Positions 53,922-61,935 of a stretch of DNA of 64,000 bases are shown one piece after another. The stretch is from contig NZ_AP017457.1 of the NCBI RefSeq assembly GCF_002355535.1, positions 806,001 through 870,000 of the forward strand, given 5' to 3'. Position 1 is the stretch's first letter. Each line of letters starts with the position of its first letter. The notes under the pieces were generated by a model. It saw nothing but the letters and a program-made list of their open reading frames with translations. It was not told where the DNA came from and searched no databases. The DNA is from Aurantimicrobium minutum. Its GTDB lineage: Bacteria > Actinomycetota > Actinomycetes > Actinomycetales > Microbacteriaceae. The position numbers and the translations under genes were made by a program.

Positions 53922-54335
53922 ATGAATTTCACAGAATCAATCAAAAGTGTCTTTTCGAAATATGCCACATTTAGTGGCCGCGCCAGCAGATCAGAATTTT
54001 GGTGGTGGTACCTCTTTGTCTCCCTGGTGAACATCGTGATGAGTTTCATTTGGAACATGAGCACCATGGGCATGTTGAACAGCGCAACCAGTGTTGAGGC
54101 CATGCTCGCAGGAATGTTTAACTGGGCTTATTACCTGTGGATCGTTGTCTCACTTGCGCTTCTGCTTCCAACCCTCGGAGTGATCTGGCGTCGCCTTCAT
54201 GACACCAACCGCTCAGGTGGTTTCTATTTCCTGGGCTTGATTCCCATTGTGGGAATTATCGTTTTGCTCGTTTTCTGGGTTCAGGATTCAACCCCCGGAG
54301 CAAACAGGTTCGGTGAAAACCCCAAAACTTCCTAA
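53922..54335 (+). CDS. DUF805 membrane protein, copy 1
   Basis: The 137-residue protein starts MNFTESIKSVFSKYATFSGR, then four helices beginning RSEFWWWYLFVSLVN; the conserved WRRLHDTNRSG loop and PGANRFGENP end mark DUF805. The role is unknown. It is the first of three tandem paralogues. ATG 53922 has AGGGGAAAG upstream; the open frame from 53877 is rejected. Hairpin 54352-54385 follows. Confidence 0.93.
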   Translation: MNFTESIKSVFSKYATFSGRASRSEFWWWYLFVSLVNIVMSFIWNMSTMGMLNSATSVEAMLAGMFNWAYYLWIVVSLALLLPTLGVIWRRLHDTNRSGGFYFLGLIPIVGIIVLLVFWVQDSTPGANRFGENPKTS

Positions 54336-54351
54336 GTTCCCTCAAACGATT

Positions 54352-54385
54352 CACTGCTGCCTCCGATTATTCGGGGGCAGCAGTG
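54352..54385 (+). terminator. Terminator after DUF805 copy 1
   Basis: CACTGCTGCCTCCGA pairs with TCGGGGGCAGCAGTG (one G-T wobble) around loop TTAT, then TCTTTA. Its core ACTGCTGCCTCC recurs in the hairpin after copy 2. Confidence 0.85.
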
Positions 54386-54469
54386 TCTTTACCGAAACAC
54401 GTTCACGGCGCAGATACTCTGAATGTCGAGGTTGTGACCGACGCAACCGAATTAATAAGGAGATTCATC

Positions 54470-54832
54470 ATGAATTTCGTTGAATCCATCAAGTTTGGTT
54501 TTAGCAACTACGTCAACTTCCAGGGACGAAGCCGTCGTTCGGGTTTCTGGTACTGGTACCTTTTCACCGTCCTTGTGTCACTCGTGTTCAATGTCCTATC
54601 TGGAGGTAAGTCAGAGAGCTTCTTTGGCTTCTTGGGAGGACTGGCTGCTCTAGCAATCTTCTTGCCATCGCTGGCTTATTCTGTCCGTCGCCTGCACGAC
54701 ATCAACAAATCAGGATGGTTCATTCTCTTTGCTTTGATCCCACTAGTTGGCTGGATCTTCCTGCTGGTGTGGTACGTCAAGGACAGTGACCCCGCTGACA
54801 ACCGTTTTGGGCCCAACCCAAAAGCCGCATAA
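54470..54832 (+). CDS. DUF805 membrane protein, copy 2
   Basis: The 120-residue protein (MNFVESIKFGFSNYVNFQGR) has four helices, RRLHDINKSGWF and the PADNRFGPNP tail. It is closest in layout to copy 1 but about 17 residues shorter in the first loop. ATG 54470 has AAGGAG seven bases upstream; the longer frame from 54383 is rejected because it starts inside the preceding hairpin. Confidence 0.93.
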   Translation: MNFVESIKFGFSNYVNFQGRSRRSGFWYWYLFTVLVSLVFNVLSGGKSESFFGFLGGLAALAIFLPSLAYSVRRLHDINKSGWFILFALIPLVGWIFLLVWYVKDSDPADNRFGPNPKAA

Positions 54833-54847
54833 ACATCTCTCACTGTC

Positions 54848-54880
54848 ACTGCTGCCTCCCACAATGTGGGAGGCAGCAGT
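54848..54880 (+). terminator. Terminator after DUF805 copy 2
   Basis: ACTGCTGCCTCCCAC and its exact complement form a 15-bp stem with loop AAT. The arm shares 12 bases with the hairpin at 54352-54385. Confidence 0.85.
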
Positions 54881-54904
54881 CGCTTAATGCGAGAAGATGG
54901 AAGC

Positions 54905-55297
54905 ATGAGTTTTGCAGAAGCTATTCAGTCTGTCTTTTCCAAGTTTAATAAGCTCCAGGGCCGCTCCCCTCGCTCAGAGTATTGGTACTGGAGATTGTTC
55001 GTTTTCATCGTCTCTTTAGTAGCAGTTATCCCCGTTGTCCTTGTCGCCATGATGGTGCGCCAGGGTGATGTCTGGGCATTGTTCCCTTTCCTCATTGCAG
55101 CGGGTGCTATTGCCGTTTTCTTGTGGCTACTGACCATCACTGTGACCGTGCGTAGACTTCACGACCAGGGCGTTAGCGGTTGGTTCTTCCTGCTCTTTCT
55201 CATTCCCAGTGTGGGCTGGATTATCGAGCTGGTGTTCATGTTGCAGCCCAGCCACCCTGGCTCAAACAAGTACGGCGCCCCCTACCTCGCCAAGTAA
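54905..55297 (+). CDS. DUF805 membrane protein, copy 3
   Basis: The 130-residue protein (MSFAEAIQSVFSKFNKLQGR) has four helices, the loop VRRLHDQGVSGWF and the tail HPGSNKYGAP, somewhat diverged from copies 1 and 2. GGAAGC is near ATG 54905. There is no hairpin after it; the DUF167 gene begins 5 bp later, so these two are co-transcribed. Confidence 0.92.
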   Translation: MSFAEAIQSVFSKFNKLQGRSPRSEYWYWRLFVFIVSLVAVIPVVLVAMMVRQGDVWALFPFLIAAGAIAVFLWLLTITVTVRRLHDQGVSGWFFLLFLIPSVGWIIELVFMLQPSHPGSNKYGAPYLAK

Positions 55298-55302
55298 TTT
55301 CC

Positions 55303-55524
55303 ATGCGCATTGTTGTTCGGGTTAAACCCGGCAGCAGCAAAGGACCTCTCATTGAAGAGGATGCCGAAGGACTTTTTGTCTTTGTGAGAGAAAAAGCAAT
55401 CGATGGCGGCGCCAATGAGGCTGTTGTGAAATTGATTGCTGAGCACTACAGCACTGCCAAGTCTCGCGTTCGAGTGGTGCGTGGTCACACGTCACGCATC
55501 AAACAGATTGAAATTGACGACTAA
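55303..55524 (+). CDS. DUF167 (YggU) family protein
   Basis: The 73-residue protein has the YggU pattern: VRVKPGSSKGPLIEE, then AIDGGANEAVVKLIAEH and the basic SRVRVVRGHTSRIKQIEI. It is a small conserved alpha/beta protein of unknown role. ATG 55303 is chosen because the longer frame runs through the DUF805 gene. Its stop overlaps the convergent hydrolase stop by 3 bases (55522-55524 with 55521-55523). Confidence 0.92.
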   Translation: MRIVVRVKPGSSKGPLIEEDAEGLFVFVREKAIDGGANEAVVKLIAEHYSTAKSRVRVVRGHTSRIKQIEIDD

Positions 55525-56207
55525 AGCCCAACGTGCTTTCTGAGGAAGGCGGTAGCGTCTTCAATTTCTTCAAGGGATAGCCCGTGCCCCACGTGAGCAT
55601 AAAGCTGTGCGTCAACGTCAAAATGCGCCGGAAGCCAACGACGAGTGAAATCAATGAGGTCGGGGGTAATCACCGGATCTTGTGGATCTCTGCCCCAAAA
55701 AATGGGTGGCTTAACCTCAGCGAGCGCAGCATCCCGCTCGAGGCCACCTGCTGTTGTGTCATCGACGGCGAAGCTAGCTAGAAATACTCCAGCGCCATAT
55801 CGCTCGGGCTGATGGCGGAAGAGCTGCGTGAGCATAACCCCACCCTGGGAGAAGCCCAGAAGGGCAACATCTTGAAAACCGCCAACTTCGTCCTCGAGTT
55901 CATTGATCCAGGAAATAAGTTGGTGCGTGGAGCGCGTAACCTCGTTCACGTCACGTCGAAGAGTCGCATTCTCGGCGTCGTAGTCAATCTGGAACCAGGC
56001 AAAACCTGGTCCAGCGCTCAACGGAGCGCGTAGAGAAGCAATCACAAATTCTTCGGGCATGTATTGCCCCAACGAGAAGAGGTCGCCCTCGTTCGAGCCG
56101 TAGCCGTGCAACATCAGAAGCAGGGGGCGTTCGGCCAGAGCGGAGGCGACCTTTTCGCGTGGTACTGACCAGCGCACAGCGGTGCTGTCGATGGCAGGGA
56201 AGGTCAT
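55521..56207 (-). CDS. Alpha/beta hydrolase, carboxylesterase/phospholipase type
   Basis: The 228-residue protein has LLMLHGYGSNEGDLFSLG, the nucleophile elbow LGFSQGGVMLTQ (Ser), an Asp in RDPQDPVITP and His in HVGHGLSLEEI. This is the layout of the lysophospholipase-like carboxylesterases (about 220 aa, PF02230 type). The substrate is not known. It follows the FKBP gene by 2 bp and is probably co-transcribed. Confidence 0.9.
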   Translation of the reverse strand: MTFPAIDSTAVRWSVPREKVASALAERPLLLMLHGYGSNEGDLFSLGQYMPEEFVIASLRAPLSAGPGFAWFQIDYDAENATLRRDVNEVTRSTHQLISWINELEDEVGGFQDVALLGFSQGGVMLTQLFRHQPERYGAGVFLASFAVDDTTAGGLERDAALAEVKPPIFWGRDPQDPVITPDLIDFTRRWLPAHFDVDAQLYAHVGHGLSLEEIEDATAFLRKHVGL

Positions 56208-56209
56208 GC

Positions 56210-56584
56210 TTAGCTAACGCCTAGCAGGTCGATAACAAAGATAAGTGTCTTGCCAGAGAGGCGGTGTCCGCCACCAGCAGGACCATAAGCCTTCGCAGGA
56301 GGGCACACGAGCATACGACGTCCGCCCACCTTCATTCCTGGGATACCTTCTTGCCATCCGGAGATGAGGGCTTGCAGGGGAAAGTTGATGGATTCGCCAC
56401 GGTTCCAGGAAGCGTCGAACTCTTCACCGGTTTCGTATTCAACACCGACGTAGTGAACGTCAACGGTGGCTCCGGGAGTTGCTTCAGCACCGTCACCCAC
56501 GACGATGTCGGTGATCACGAGCTCTGAGGGAGCTGGCTCCATAGGAGCGTCGATTTCTGGCTTTGTGAGGTTGTGTTCAGTCAT
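56210..56584 (-). CDS. FKBP-type peptidyl-prolyl cis-trans isomerase
   Basis: The 124-residue cytosolic protein has the FKBP core from about residue 22: VDVHYVGVEYETGEEFDASW, then FPLQALISGWQEGIPGMKVG and RRMLVCPPAKAYG. It speeds prolyl isomerisation in folding proteins. There is no signal peptide. It lies just upstream of the esterase gene and 65 bp from the permease stop, which has a terminator between. Confidence 0.95.
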   Translation of the reverse strand: MTEHNLTKPEIDAPMEPAPSELVITDIVVGDGAEATPGATVDVHYVGVEYETGEEFDASWNRGESINFPLQALISGWQEGIPGMKVGGRRMLVCPPAKAYGPAGGGHRLSGKTLIFVIDLLGVS

Positions 56585-56606
56585 ACGTCAATACTGTCAG
56601 AGAAAA

Positions 56607-56636
56607 GGGGGCCGGTTCCTTTAGGAACCGGCCCCC
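56607..56636 (-). terminator. Rho-independent terminator after the permease gene
   Basis: GGGGGCCGGTTCC-TTTA-GGAACCGGCCCCC, a 13-bp perfect stem, is followed on the minus strand by TTTTCTC. It is the clearest classical terminator in the window. Confidence 0.93.
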
Positions 56637-56649
56637 GACTGCGTTGTGG

Positions 56650-58194
56650 TTATTTCTTGTCGTCGTCTACGCCGTCCATGGCGAGGAGTTCTTCCTCAAC
56701 CTTGCCGCCGTAGCCTTCCTTTTGTGGGTCACCGTGAAGACCACCGGAGACTGCGTACTCCTCTTCGGGAGAAAGAATCAGGTTCTTTCGACCGTAGATT
56801 GCGAAGCTCAGCAGCATGATGGCGTAGATCACTGCGATGGCAATGATTGCTGGTCGTGCGGGTTCGTTGATAAAGAACCCGAAGAAGATTGCAATCGATA
56901 CCACTGCTGCGATAACAGCACCTGGAATACCCCAGGGGCTCTTGTAGGGGCGGTTTGCCTTGGGGAACTTCTTGCGCAGAACGATGAAGGAGATCATCTG
57001 CAGCACGTAGGCAATCACAGCACCCCATACAGCGATGTTCAGCACGATTGCTCCAGCAACACCACCGGCACCACCCAAGCTGTCAACAGTGACCAAGGCA
57101 ACAAAACCGATAATGGCACCCACGGTCAATGCAACATAAGGGGTCTGGCGCTTTCCAGTGAGAGAGAACACCTTGGGGTAGTAACCAGCACGAGACAGGG
57201 AGTACATGTTACGTCCGTAGGCGAACATGATTCCTTGCAGTGAAGCTAGTAGACCAATGAGTGCGAACAATGCGAGAACTGCCGCAGCACCGTCACCAAC
57301 CATGGCGCGGAAGCCGTCGAGCAGTGGCTCACCTGCGGCACTGATTTCTTCAGCACCAACCAGTGCAGTGTTGAGGAAGAGTACCAAGAGACCGGTGATG
57401 ATCAGTGTTGTGCGAGCAATCAAACCAGCACGTGGGATATCACGAACGGGGTTGTGAGATTCTTCTGCTGCCAGAGGAAGCTCTTCAATACCAAGGAAGA
57501 ACCACATTGCGTAGGGAAGAGCGAAGAGGATTGGCAACCAACCATATGGCAGGAATGCGGTCTGTCCTTCTTCAGGAGCGATGTTCCACAGCGAGTTGAA
57601 GTCGAGCTTGCCGGAGAACATCGCCATTGCTGAGAAGACCAGCAAGATAGCAATCGAGATGATGGACACCACAATTGCAAACTTGAACGAGATAGCGGAA
57701 CCCGCAGCATTCAATAGAACGAACACCGCGTACAAAATGATGTACCAGACGAACATGGGCAAGGACAGTCCCAGGAGTTCTGCGGTAATGCTGTTCGCAT
57801 AGGAAGCAGAGAAGAACACGATAACGGCCGTGGTTGCCACGTACTCGATCGTTTCCGCAAGCCCAGTAGCCAGACCACCCCAGGGACCAAGGGCAGAACG
57901 GGCAAAGGAGTAAGCACCGCCGGAGTGAGGCATCGCAGCGGCCATTTCACCGATGCTGAACATCATTCCGTAGTACATGAAGATCAAAACGGCGAATGCG
58001 ATCAGCATTCCACCAAAGCCAGCGAAGCCAATTCCGAAGTTCCATCCGGAGAAGTCGCCAGAAATAACTGCTGCGACGGCGAGACCCCAGAGGCCCCACA
58101 ATCCAGCAGAACGCTTGAGCGTCCGTTTCTTGAAATAGTTGGCGTCTGCGGTTGTGTACGTCACACCCGAGACGTTCAAGGTGTCTTTGGACAT
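56650..58194 (-). CDS. APC-family permease, ethanolamine-permease type
   Basis: The 514-residue protein has about 12 helices. The N-terminal pattern GLWGLWGLAVAAVISGDFSG followed by NFGIGFAGFGGML, and EMAAAMPHSGGAYSFARSA, recalls the ethanolamine permease group of the APC superfamily (TIGR00908 type) rather than amino-acid antiporters. A charged C-terminal tail (GVDDDKK) follows. It should import ethanolamine or a related amino alcohol. It diverges from the ligase gene with a 225-bp shared promoter region, which links it to the gamma-glutamyl catabolic genes. A terminator follows. Confidence 0.85.
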   Translation of the reverse strand: MSKDTLNVSGVTYTTADANYFKKRTLKRSAGLWGLWGLAVAAVISGDFSGWNFGIGFAGFGGMLIAFAVLIFMYYGMMFSIGEMAAAMPHSGGAYSFARSALGPWGGLATGLAETIEYVATTAVIVFFSASYANSITAELLGLSLPMFVWYIILYAVFVLLNAAGSAISFKFAIVVSIISIAILLVFSAMAMFSGKLDFNSLWNIAPEEGQTAFLPYGWLPILFALPYAMWFFLGIEELPLAAEESHNPVRDIPRAGLIARTTLIITGLLVLFLNTALVGAEEISAAGEPLLDGFRAMVGDGAAAVLALFALIGLLASLQGIMFAYGRNMYSLSRAGYYPKVFSLTGKRQTPYVALTVGAIIGFVALVTVDSLGGAGGVAGAIVLNIAVWGAVIAYVLQMISFIVLRKKFPKANRPYKSPWGIPGAVIAAVVSIAIFFGFFINEPARPAIIAIAVIYAIMLLSFAIYGRKNLILSPEEEYAVSGGLHGDPQKEGYGGKVEEELLAMDGVDDDKK

Positions 58195-58271
58195 TTACAA
58201 TTTCCTTCTGCTCGGGTTGAGCACCTCAATACGAGGCGAGGCACACAACGCTGTGAGATTCCTTGGAGATG

Positions 58272-58312
58272 ACTATATGCCTCAAATTGGTTCTTGTAAC
58301 TACCTTTAACAA
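58272..58312 (-). promoter_or_regulatory. Permease promoter with overlapping partial palindrome
   Basis: On the minus strand TTACAA (58294-58299) and TATAGT (58272-58277) with a 16-bp spacer form a plausible promoter. A partial palindrome with TTGT and ACAA ends (58294-58312) overlaps the -35, so it is a candidate site for the nearby FadR/GntR regulator. Confidence 0.4.
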
Positions 58313-58353
58313 AAATTTTTTCAAAAATAAATCTGTTATTTACCCGATAACAC

Positions 58354-58378
58354 TTGACAGTAATCACCCAATAGGGTG
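58354..58378 (+). promoter_or_regulatory. Ligase-side promoter element with CACCC-AATA-GGGTG repeat
   Basis: TTGACA (58354-58359) is a good -35. The -10 is unclear: TGGTCT lies at 17 bp and TAGGGT closer. The inverted repeat CACCC/GGGTG (58365-58378) sits where a -10 would be, a possible repressor site. Confidence 0.35.
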
Positions 58379-58419
58379 GTCTAATGGTTGAAATACCTAC
58401 CTCAAGGAAGAGAGTGACG

Positions 58420-59787
58420 ATGTCTAGTGCCGCAGGAAACCTCACCCCTGAAGGGCTCAAAGCCCTCGTCGAGGACGGAAGCATCGACACTGTCATCGTG
58501 TCGTTTACTGACATGCAAGGCCGCTTGGTAGGTAAACGAGTTTCTGCGCGTTTGTTTGTGGAAGACGTGATGGCACACGGAGCCGAGTGCTGCAACTACC
58601 TGTTTGCTGTCGACGTGGAAAACAACACCGTCGACGGTTATTCGATCTCCAGCTGGGAACGCGGTTATGGCGATATGGCCATGATTCCCGACATGAGCAC
58701 CCTCAGAACTGCACCCTGGCTTGAAGGAACTGCCATGGTGATGGCAGACATGCAATGGCTGGACCACACCCCCGTGAAGCAGTCCCCTCGTGAAATTCTG
58801 CGCACCCAGATCAATCGTCTAGCTGAGCTGGGACTGGTCCCCTATGTTGGAACAGAACTTGAATTCATTGTTTTTGATGACACATACCGTGAGGCTTGGG
58901 CCAAGGGCTATGACAACCTTCGCCCCTCCACTGACTACAACGTGGACTACGACCTCCTTGCCTCGACCCGAGTAGAGCCTCTCCTGCGAGACATTCGTAA
59001 CTCGATGGATGCTGCAGGAATGTATTGCGAAGGCGTCAAGGGCGAATGCAACCTGGGACAGCAAGAAATAGCTTTCCGCTACGACCACGCTCTTGTTACC
59101 TGCGATAACCACTCTGTTTACAAAAGCGGAGCAAAAGTCATCGCTGACAAGCACGGCAAATCATTGACCTTTATGGCTAAGTTCAATGAGCGCGAAGGAA
59201 ACTCGTGCCACATCCACATCAGCCTGCGTGACAAGGACGGCAACCCTGTCTTTGCCGATAAGAGCCAAGATCACGGAATGAGCAAACTGTTCCGCCACTT
59301 CCTAGCAGGGCAAATTGCTGCCATGCGTGAACTGTCCTTGTTCTTTGCCCCCAACATTAACTCCTACAAGCGTTACGTTGACGGCAGCTTTGCCCCCACC
59401 GCAGTTGCCTGGGGTCTAGACAACCGCACGTGTTCATTGCGCGTGGTGGGCCAAGGCCACGCGATGCGTGTGGAGCAGCGAGTTCCTGGTGGAGATGTGA
59501 ACCAGTACCTCGCGGTTGCCGCATTGATTGCAGCAGGACTGCACGGCATCGAAAATGAACTGGAACTTGAACCCATCACAACCGGAAACGCCTACACCGG
59601 CGGCGCTCCCCGTGTTCCTTCGACCCTCCGCGAAGCCGCTGAACTCTTCGCGCAGTCAGAGATTGCCAAGCAAGCCTTTGGCCAAGAAGTAGTGGATCAC
59701 TATCTCAACTACGCCCGTATTGAAGTTGCTGCCTACGACGCGGCTATCACCGACTGGGAGCGTGTCCGTGGCTTCGAACGACTCTAA
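58420..59787 (+). CDS. Glutamine-synthetase-like gamma-glutamyl-amine ligase (GlnA4/PuuA type)
   Basis: The 455-residue protein has glutamine synthetase motifs: beta-Grasp domain start LTPEGLKALVEDGSIDTVIV, ELEFIVFDD for metal binding, KGECNLGQQEIAFRY, NSCHIHISLRD for ATP, and NRTCSLRVVGQG. It lacks the NLYDLP adenylylation motif of true GlnA. Relatives join glutamate by its side chain to putrescine (PuuA), ethanolamine (Streptomyces GlnA4) or other amines. The ethanolamine-type permease next door favours an amino-alcohol. ATG 58420 has GGAAGAG upstream. The gatase gene overlaps its end by 20 nt. Confidence 0.9.
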   Translation: MSSAAGNLTPEGLKALVEDGSIDTVIVSFTDMQGRLVGKRVSARLFVEDVMAHGAECCNYLFAVDVENNTVDGYSISSWERGYGDMAMIPDMSTLRTAPWLEGTAMVMADMQWLDHTPVKQSPREILRTQINRLAELGLVPYVGTELEFIVFDDTYREAWAKGYDNLRPSTDYNVDYDLLASTRVEPLLRDIRNSMDAAGMYCEGVKGECNLGQQEIAFRYDHALVTCDNHSVYKSGAKVIADKHGKSLTFMAKFNEREGNSCHIHISLRDKDGNPVFADKSQDHGMSKLFRHFLAGQIAAMRELSLFFAPNINSYKRYVDGSFAPTAVAWGLDNRTCSLRVVGQGHAMRVEQRVPGGDVNQYLAVAALIAAGLHGIENELELEPITTGNAYTGGAPRVPSTLREAAELFAQSEIAKQAFGQEVVDHYLNYARIEVAAYDAAITDWERVRGFERL

Positions 59788-60547
59788 ACCACAGCCTGTT
59801 ATCGGGCTCACTACCTATCTCGAACAAGCCAAGTCGGGCGTGTGGGACGTTCAGGCTGCCTTCCTGCCGAAGGTGTACTTTGACGCAGTCAATAAAGCTG
59901 GCGGCATAGCTGTTCTCATCCCGCCACAGGCCGTCAACGCAGAGATTGCCAATACCATTCTTGACGGCCTCGATGGCTTGATTATTTGTGGTGGAAAAGA
60001 CGTGGACCCAGCTCGTTATGGTCAAACACCCCACCCACTCACTGATGAACCGCGCCCAGATCGTGACAGCCTCGAGGACGAACTCCTCACCGCCGCTATT
60101 GAACGAGAGCTCCCCTTCCTTGGCATCTGCCGTGGTGCACAAATGCTCAACGTGATTCGTGGTGGAGATCTCATTCAACACTTACCCGAGGTTGTTGGGG
60201 ATGATCGATATCAAAAAGGTCAGGGAAACTTCAGCCACATCCCCGTCAACGTCAAAGAAGACTCACTTTTGGCAAACGTATTGAACAATGACTCCCCTGT
60301 GGGTGCGATGTACCACCACCAAGCCATCGGGGAAGTCGGCGAAGGCCTTTCTGTCGTTGCCACAACCGAAGACGGTGTGATTGAGGCATTGCAGCTTGAT
60401 GACGTTCCGTTTGGGCTAGCTGTGCAGTGGCACCCCGAACAAACTCCAGAAGATATTGGCCTATTCCAAGGCCTTGTTGAGGCAGCTCGAGAGTATGCCC
60501 TCACCCACCGTCGCAGTCTTTCCTCATCACAAAGGAGCTCATCGTGA
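59768..60547 (+). CDS. Gamma-glutamyl-amine hydrolase, class I glutamine amidotransferase-like (PuuD/C26)
   Basis: The 259-residue protein has the C26 peptidase pattern: PVIGLTTYLEQ, GLIICGGKDVDPARYG, nucleophile Cys in FLGICRGAQMLNVIRGG and catalytic His in AVQWHPEQTPE. Such enzymes split gamma-glutamyl amide bonds, for example gamma-glutamyl-GABA in the Puu pathway. GTG 59768 has GGGAG seven bases upstream. It overlaps the ligase (20 nt) and the aldehyde dehydrogenase (4 nt, GTGA), so the three are tightly coupled. Confidence 0.92.
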   Translation: MASNDSKPQPVIGLTTYLEQAKSGVWDVQAAFLPKVYFDAVNKAGGIAVLIPPQAVNAEIANTILDGLDGLIICGGKDVDPARYGQTPHPLTDEPRPDRDSLEDELLTAAIERELPFLGICRGAQMLNVIRGGDLIQHLPEVVGDDRYQKGQGNFSHIPVNVKEDSLLANVLNNDSPVGAMYHHQAIGEVGEGLSVVATTEDGVIEALQLDDVPFGLAVQWHPEQTPEDIGLFQGLVEAAREYALTHRRSLSSSQRSSS

Positions 60548-61902
60548 GTTACACCATCATCAATCCCGCAACGGAAGAAGCCGGGGAAACAATTGAGCAC
60601 CTCAGTCTGGAACAAACCGATGAGGCCATCAATAAGGCCCAGAAAGCACAAAAAGAGTGGGCAGCACGCAACCCAGCAGACCGCGCAGCAGCGCTGCGTT
60701 TATTCGCTGATGCGGTTGATGCAGATGTAGAAAATCTGGCACAACTCGAAGTTCGAAACTCAGGCCACCCCATTGGTCAAGCACGGTGGGAAGCAGAACA
60801 CGTGCGCAACGTCCTGGAGTACTACTCAGCAACGCCTGAGCGTCTGTTTGGCAAACAGATCCCAGTCGCCGGCGGCCTCGATGTCACCTTCCAAGAACCT
60901 CTTGGGGTTGTCGGCGTGATTACGCCCTGGAACTTCCCGATGACCATTGCTTCGTGGGGTTTTGCTCCCGCATTGGCGGCAGGAAATGCAGTCGTTCTCA
61001 AACCAGCCGAGTGGACTCCCCTCACCAGCATTCGCTTAGGGGAACTCGCGCTTCAGGCTGGATTACCCGAAGGGCTCTTCCAAGTCTTGCCCGGTAAGGG
61101 TTCTGTGGTCGGCGAGCGCTTTGTTACAAACCCGACTGTACGCAAAGTAGTGTTTACCGGCTCAACTGAGGTAGGCAAGCGGATCATGGCAGGCGCTGCA
61201 GACCAAATTAAGCGCGTCACGCTGGAACTGGGCGGTAAGAGTGCCAACATCGTCTTTGCTGATGCTGACATCGAAAAAGCGGCGGCAACTGCTCCCTACG
61301 GAGTTTTTGAAAACGCTGGGCAGGATTGCTGCGCTCGCAGTCGCATCTTGGTTCAGCGAAGTGTGTATGAAAAGTTTATGGAATACCTCGAACCAGCAGT
61401 CAAGGGTGTGAAGGTTGGTGACCCGCGTGATGAGGCAACCGAAATGGGGCCTCTGGTTCACAAGAACCACTTCGAGAGTGTTTCTCGCTATGTCCCCAGT
61501 GACGCACCCGTGGCATTCCGTGGCACCGCACCCGAGGGTGCTGGTTATTGGTTTGCTCCCACCGTTCTTACTCCAGGATCTCGTGACCACGTCAGTGCGA
61601 CCGAGGAAATCTTTGGTCCTGTTGTCACAGTGCTTCCTTTCGATGATGATGCAGACGCTATTGAGCTCGCTAACGCGACAGAGTATGGCCTGTCTGGTTC
61701 CATCTGGACTCGAGACGTGGGGCGCGCAATACGCATTTCACGCGGTGTGGAATCAGGAAACTTGTCCGTGAATTCGCACTCGTCTGTGCGATACAACACT
61801 CCCTTTGGCGGCTTCAAGCAATCCGGTTTGGGTCGTGAGCTGGGCCCCGATGCGGCTTTGGCATTTACGGAGACGAAAAACGTCTTCATCCCCGCTGACT
61901 AA
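60544..61902 (+). CDS. NAD(P)-dependent aldehyde dehydrogenase
   Basis: The 452-residue ALDH has VITPWNFPMTIASWGFAPAL, VFTGSTEVGKRI for NAD, the general-base Glu in VTLELGGKSANIV and catalytic Cys in NAGQDCCARSRI, and ends with PFGGFKQSGLGRELGP. It resembles betaine/aminobutyraldehyde dehydrogenases. In this operon it is placed to oxidise a gamma-glutamyl-amino-aldehyde to the acid. A second cysteine directly follows the nucleophile (DCC). An intact ribosome site follows for the SDR gene. Confidence 0.93.
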   Translation: MSYTIINPATEEAGETIEHLSLEQTDEAINKAQKAQKEWAARNPADRAAALRLFADAVDADVENLAQLEVRNSGHPIGQARWEAEHVRNVLEYYSATPERLFGKQIPVAGGLDVTFQEPLGVVGVITPWNFPMTIASWGFAPALAAGNAVVLKPAEWTPLTSIRLGELALQAGLPEGLFQVLPGKGSVVGERFVTNPTVRKVVFTGSTEVGKRIMAGAADQIKRVTLELGGKSANIVFADADIEKAAATAPYGVFENAGQDCCARSRILVQRSVYEKFMEYLEPAVKGVKVGDPRDEATEMGPLVHKNHFESVSRYVPSDAPVAFRGTAPEGAGYWFAPTVLTPGSRDHVSATEEIFGPVVTVLPFDDDADAIELANATEYGLSGSIWTRDVGRAIRISRGVESGNLSVNSHSSVRYNTPFGGFKQSGLGRELGPDAALAFTETKNVFIPAD

Positions 61903-61935
61903 ATATTTTTCATAAACCTCACAAAGGAGAAAACA

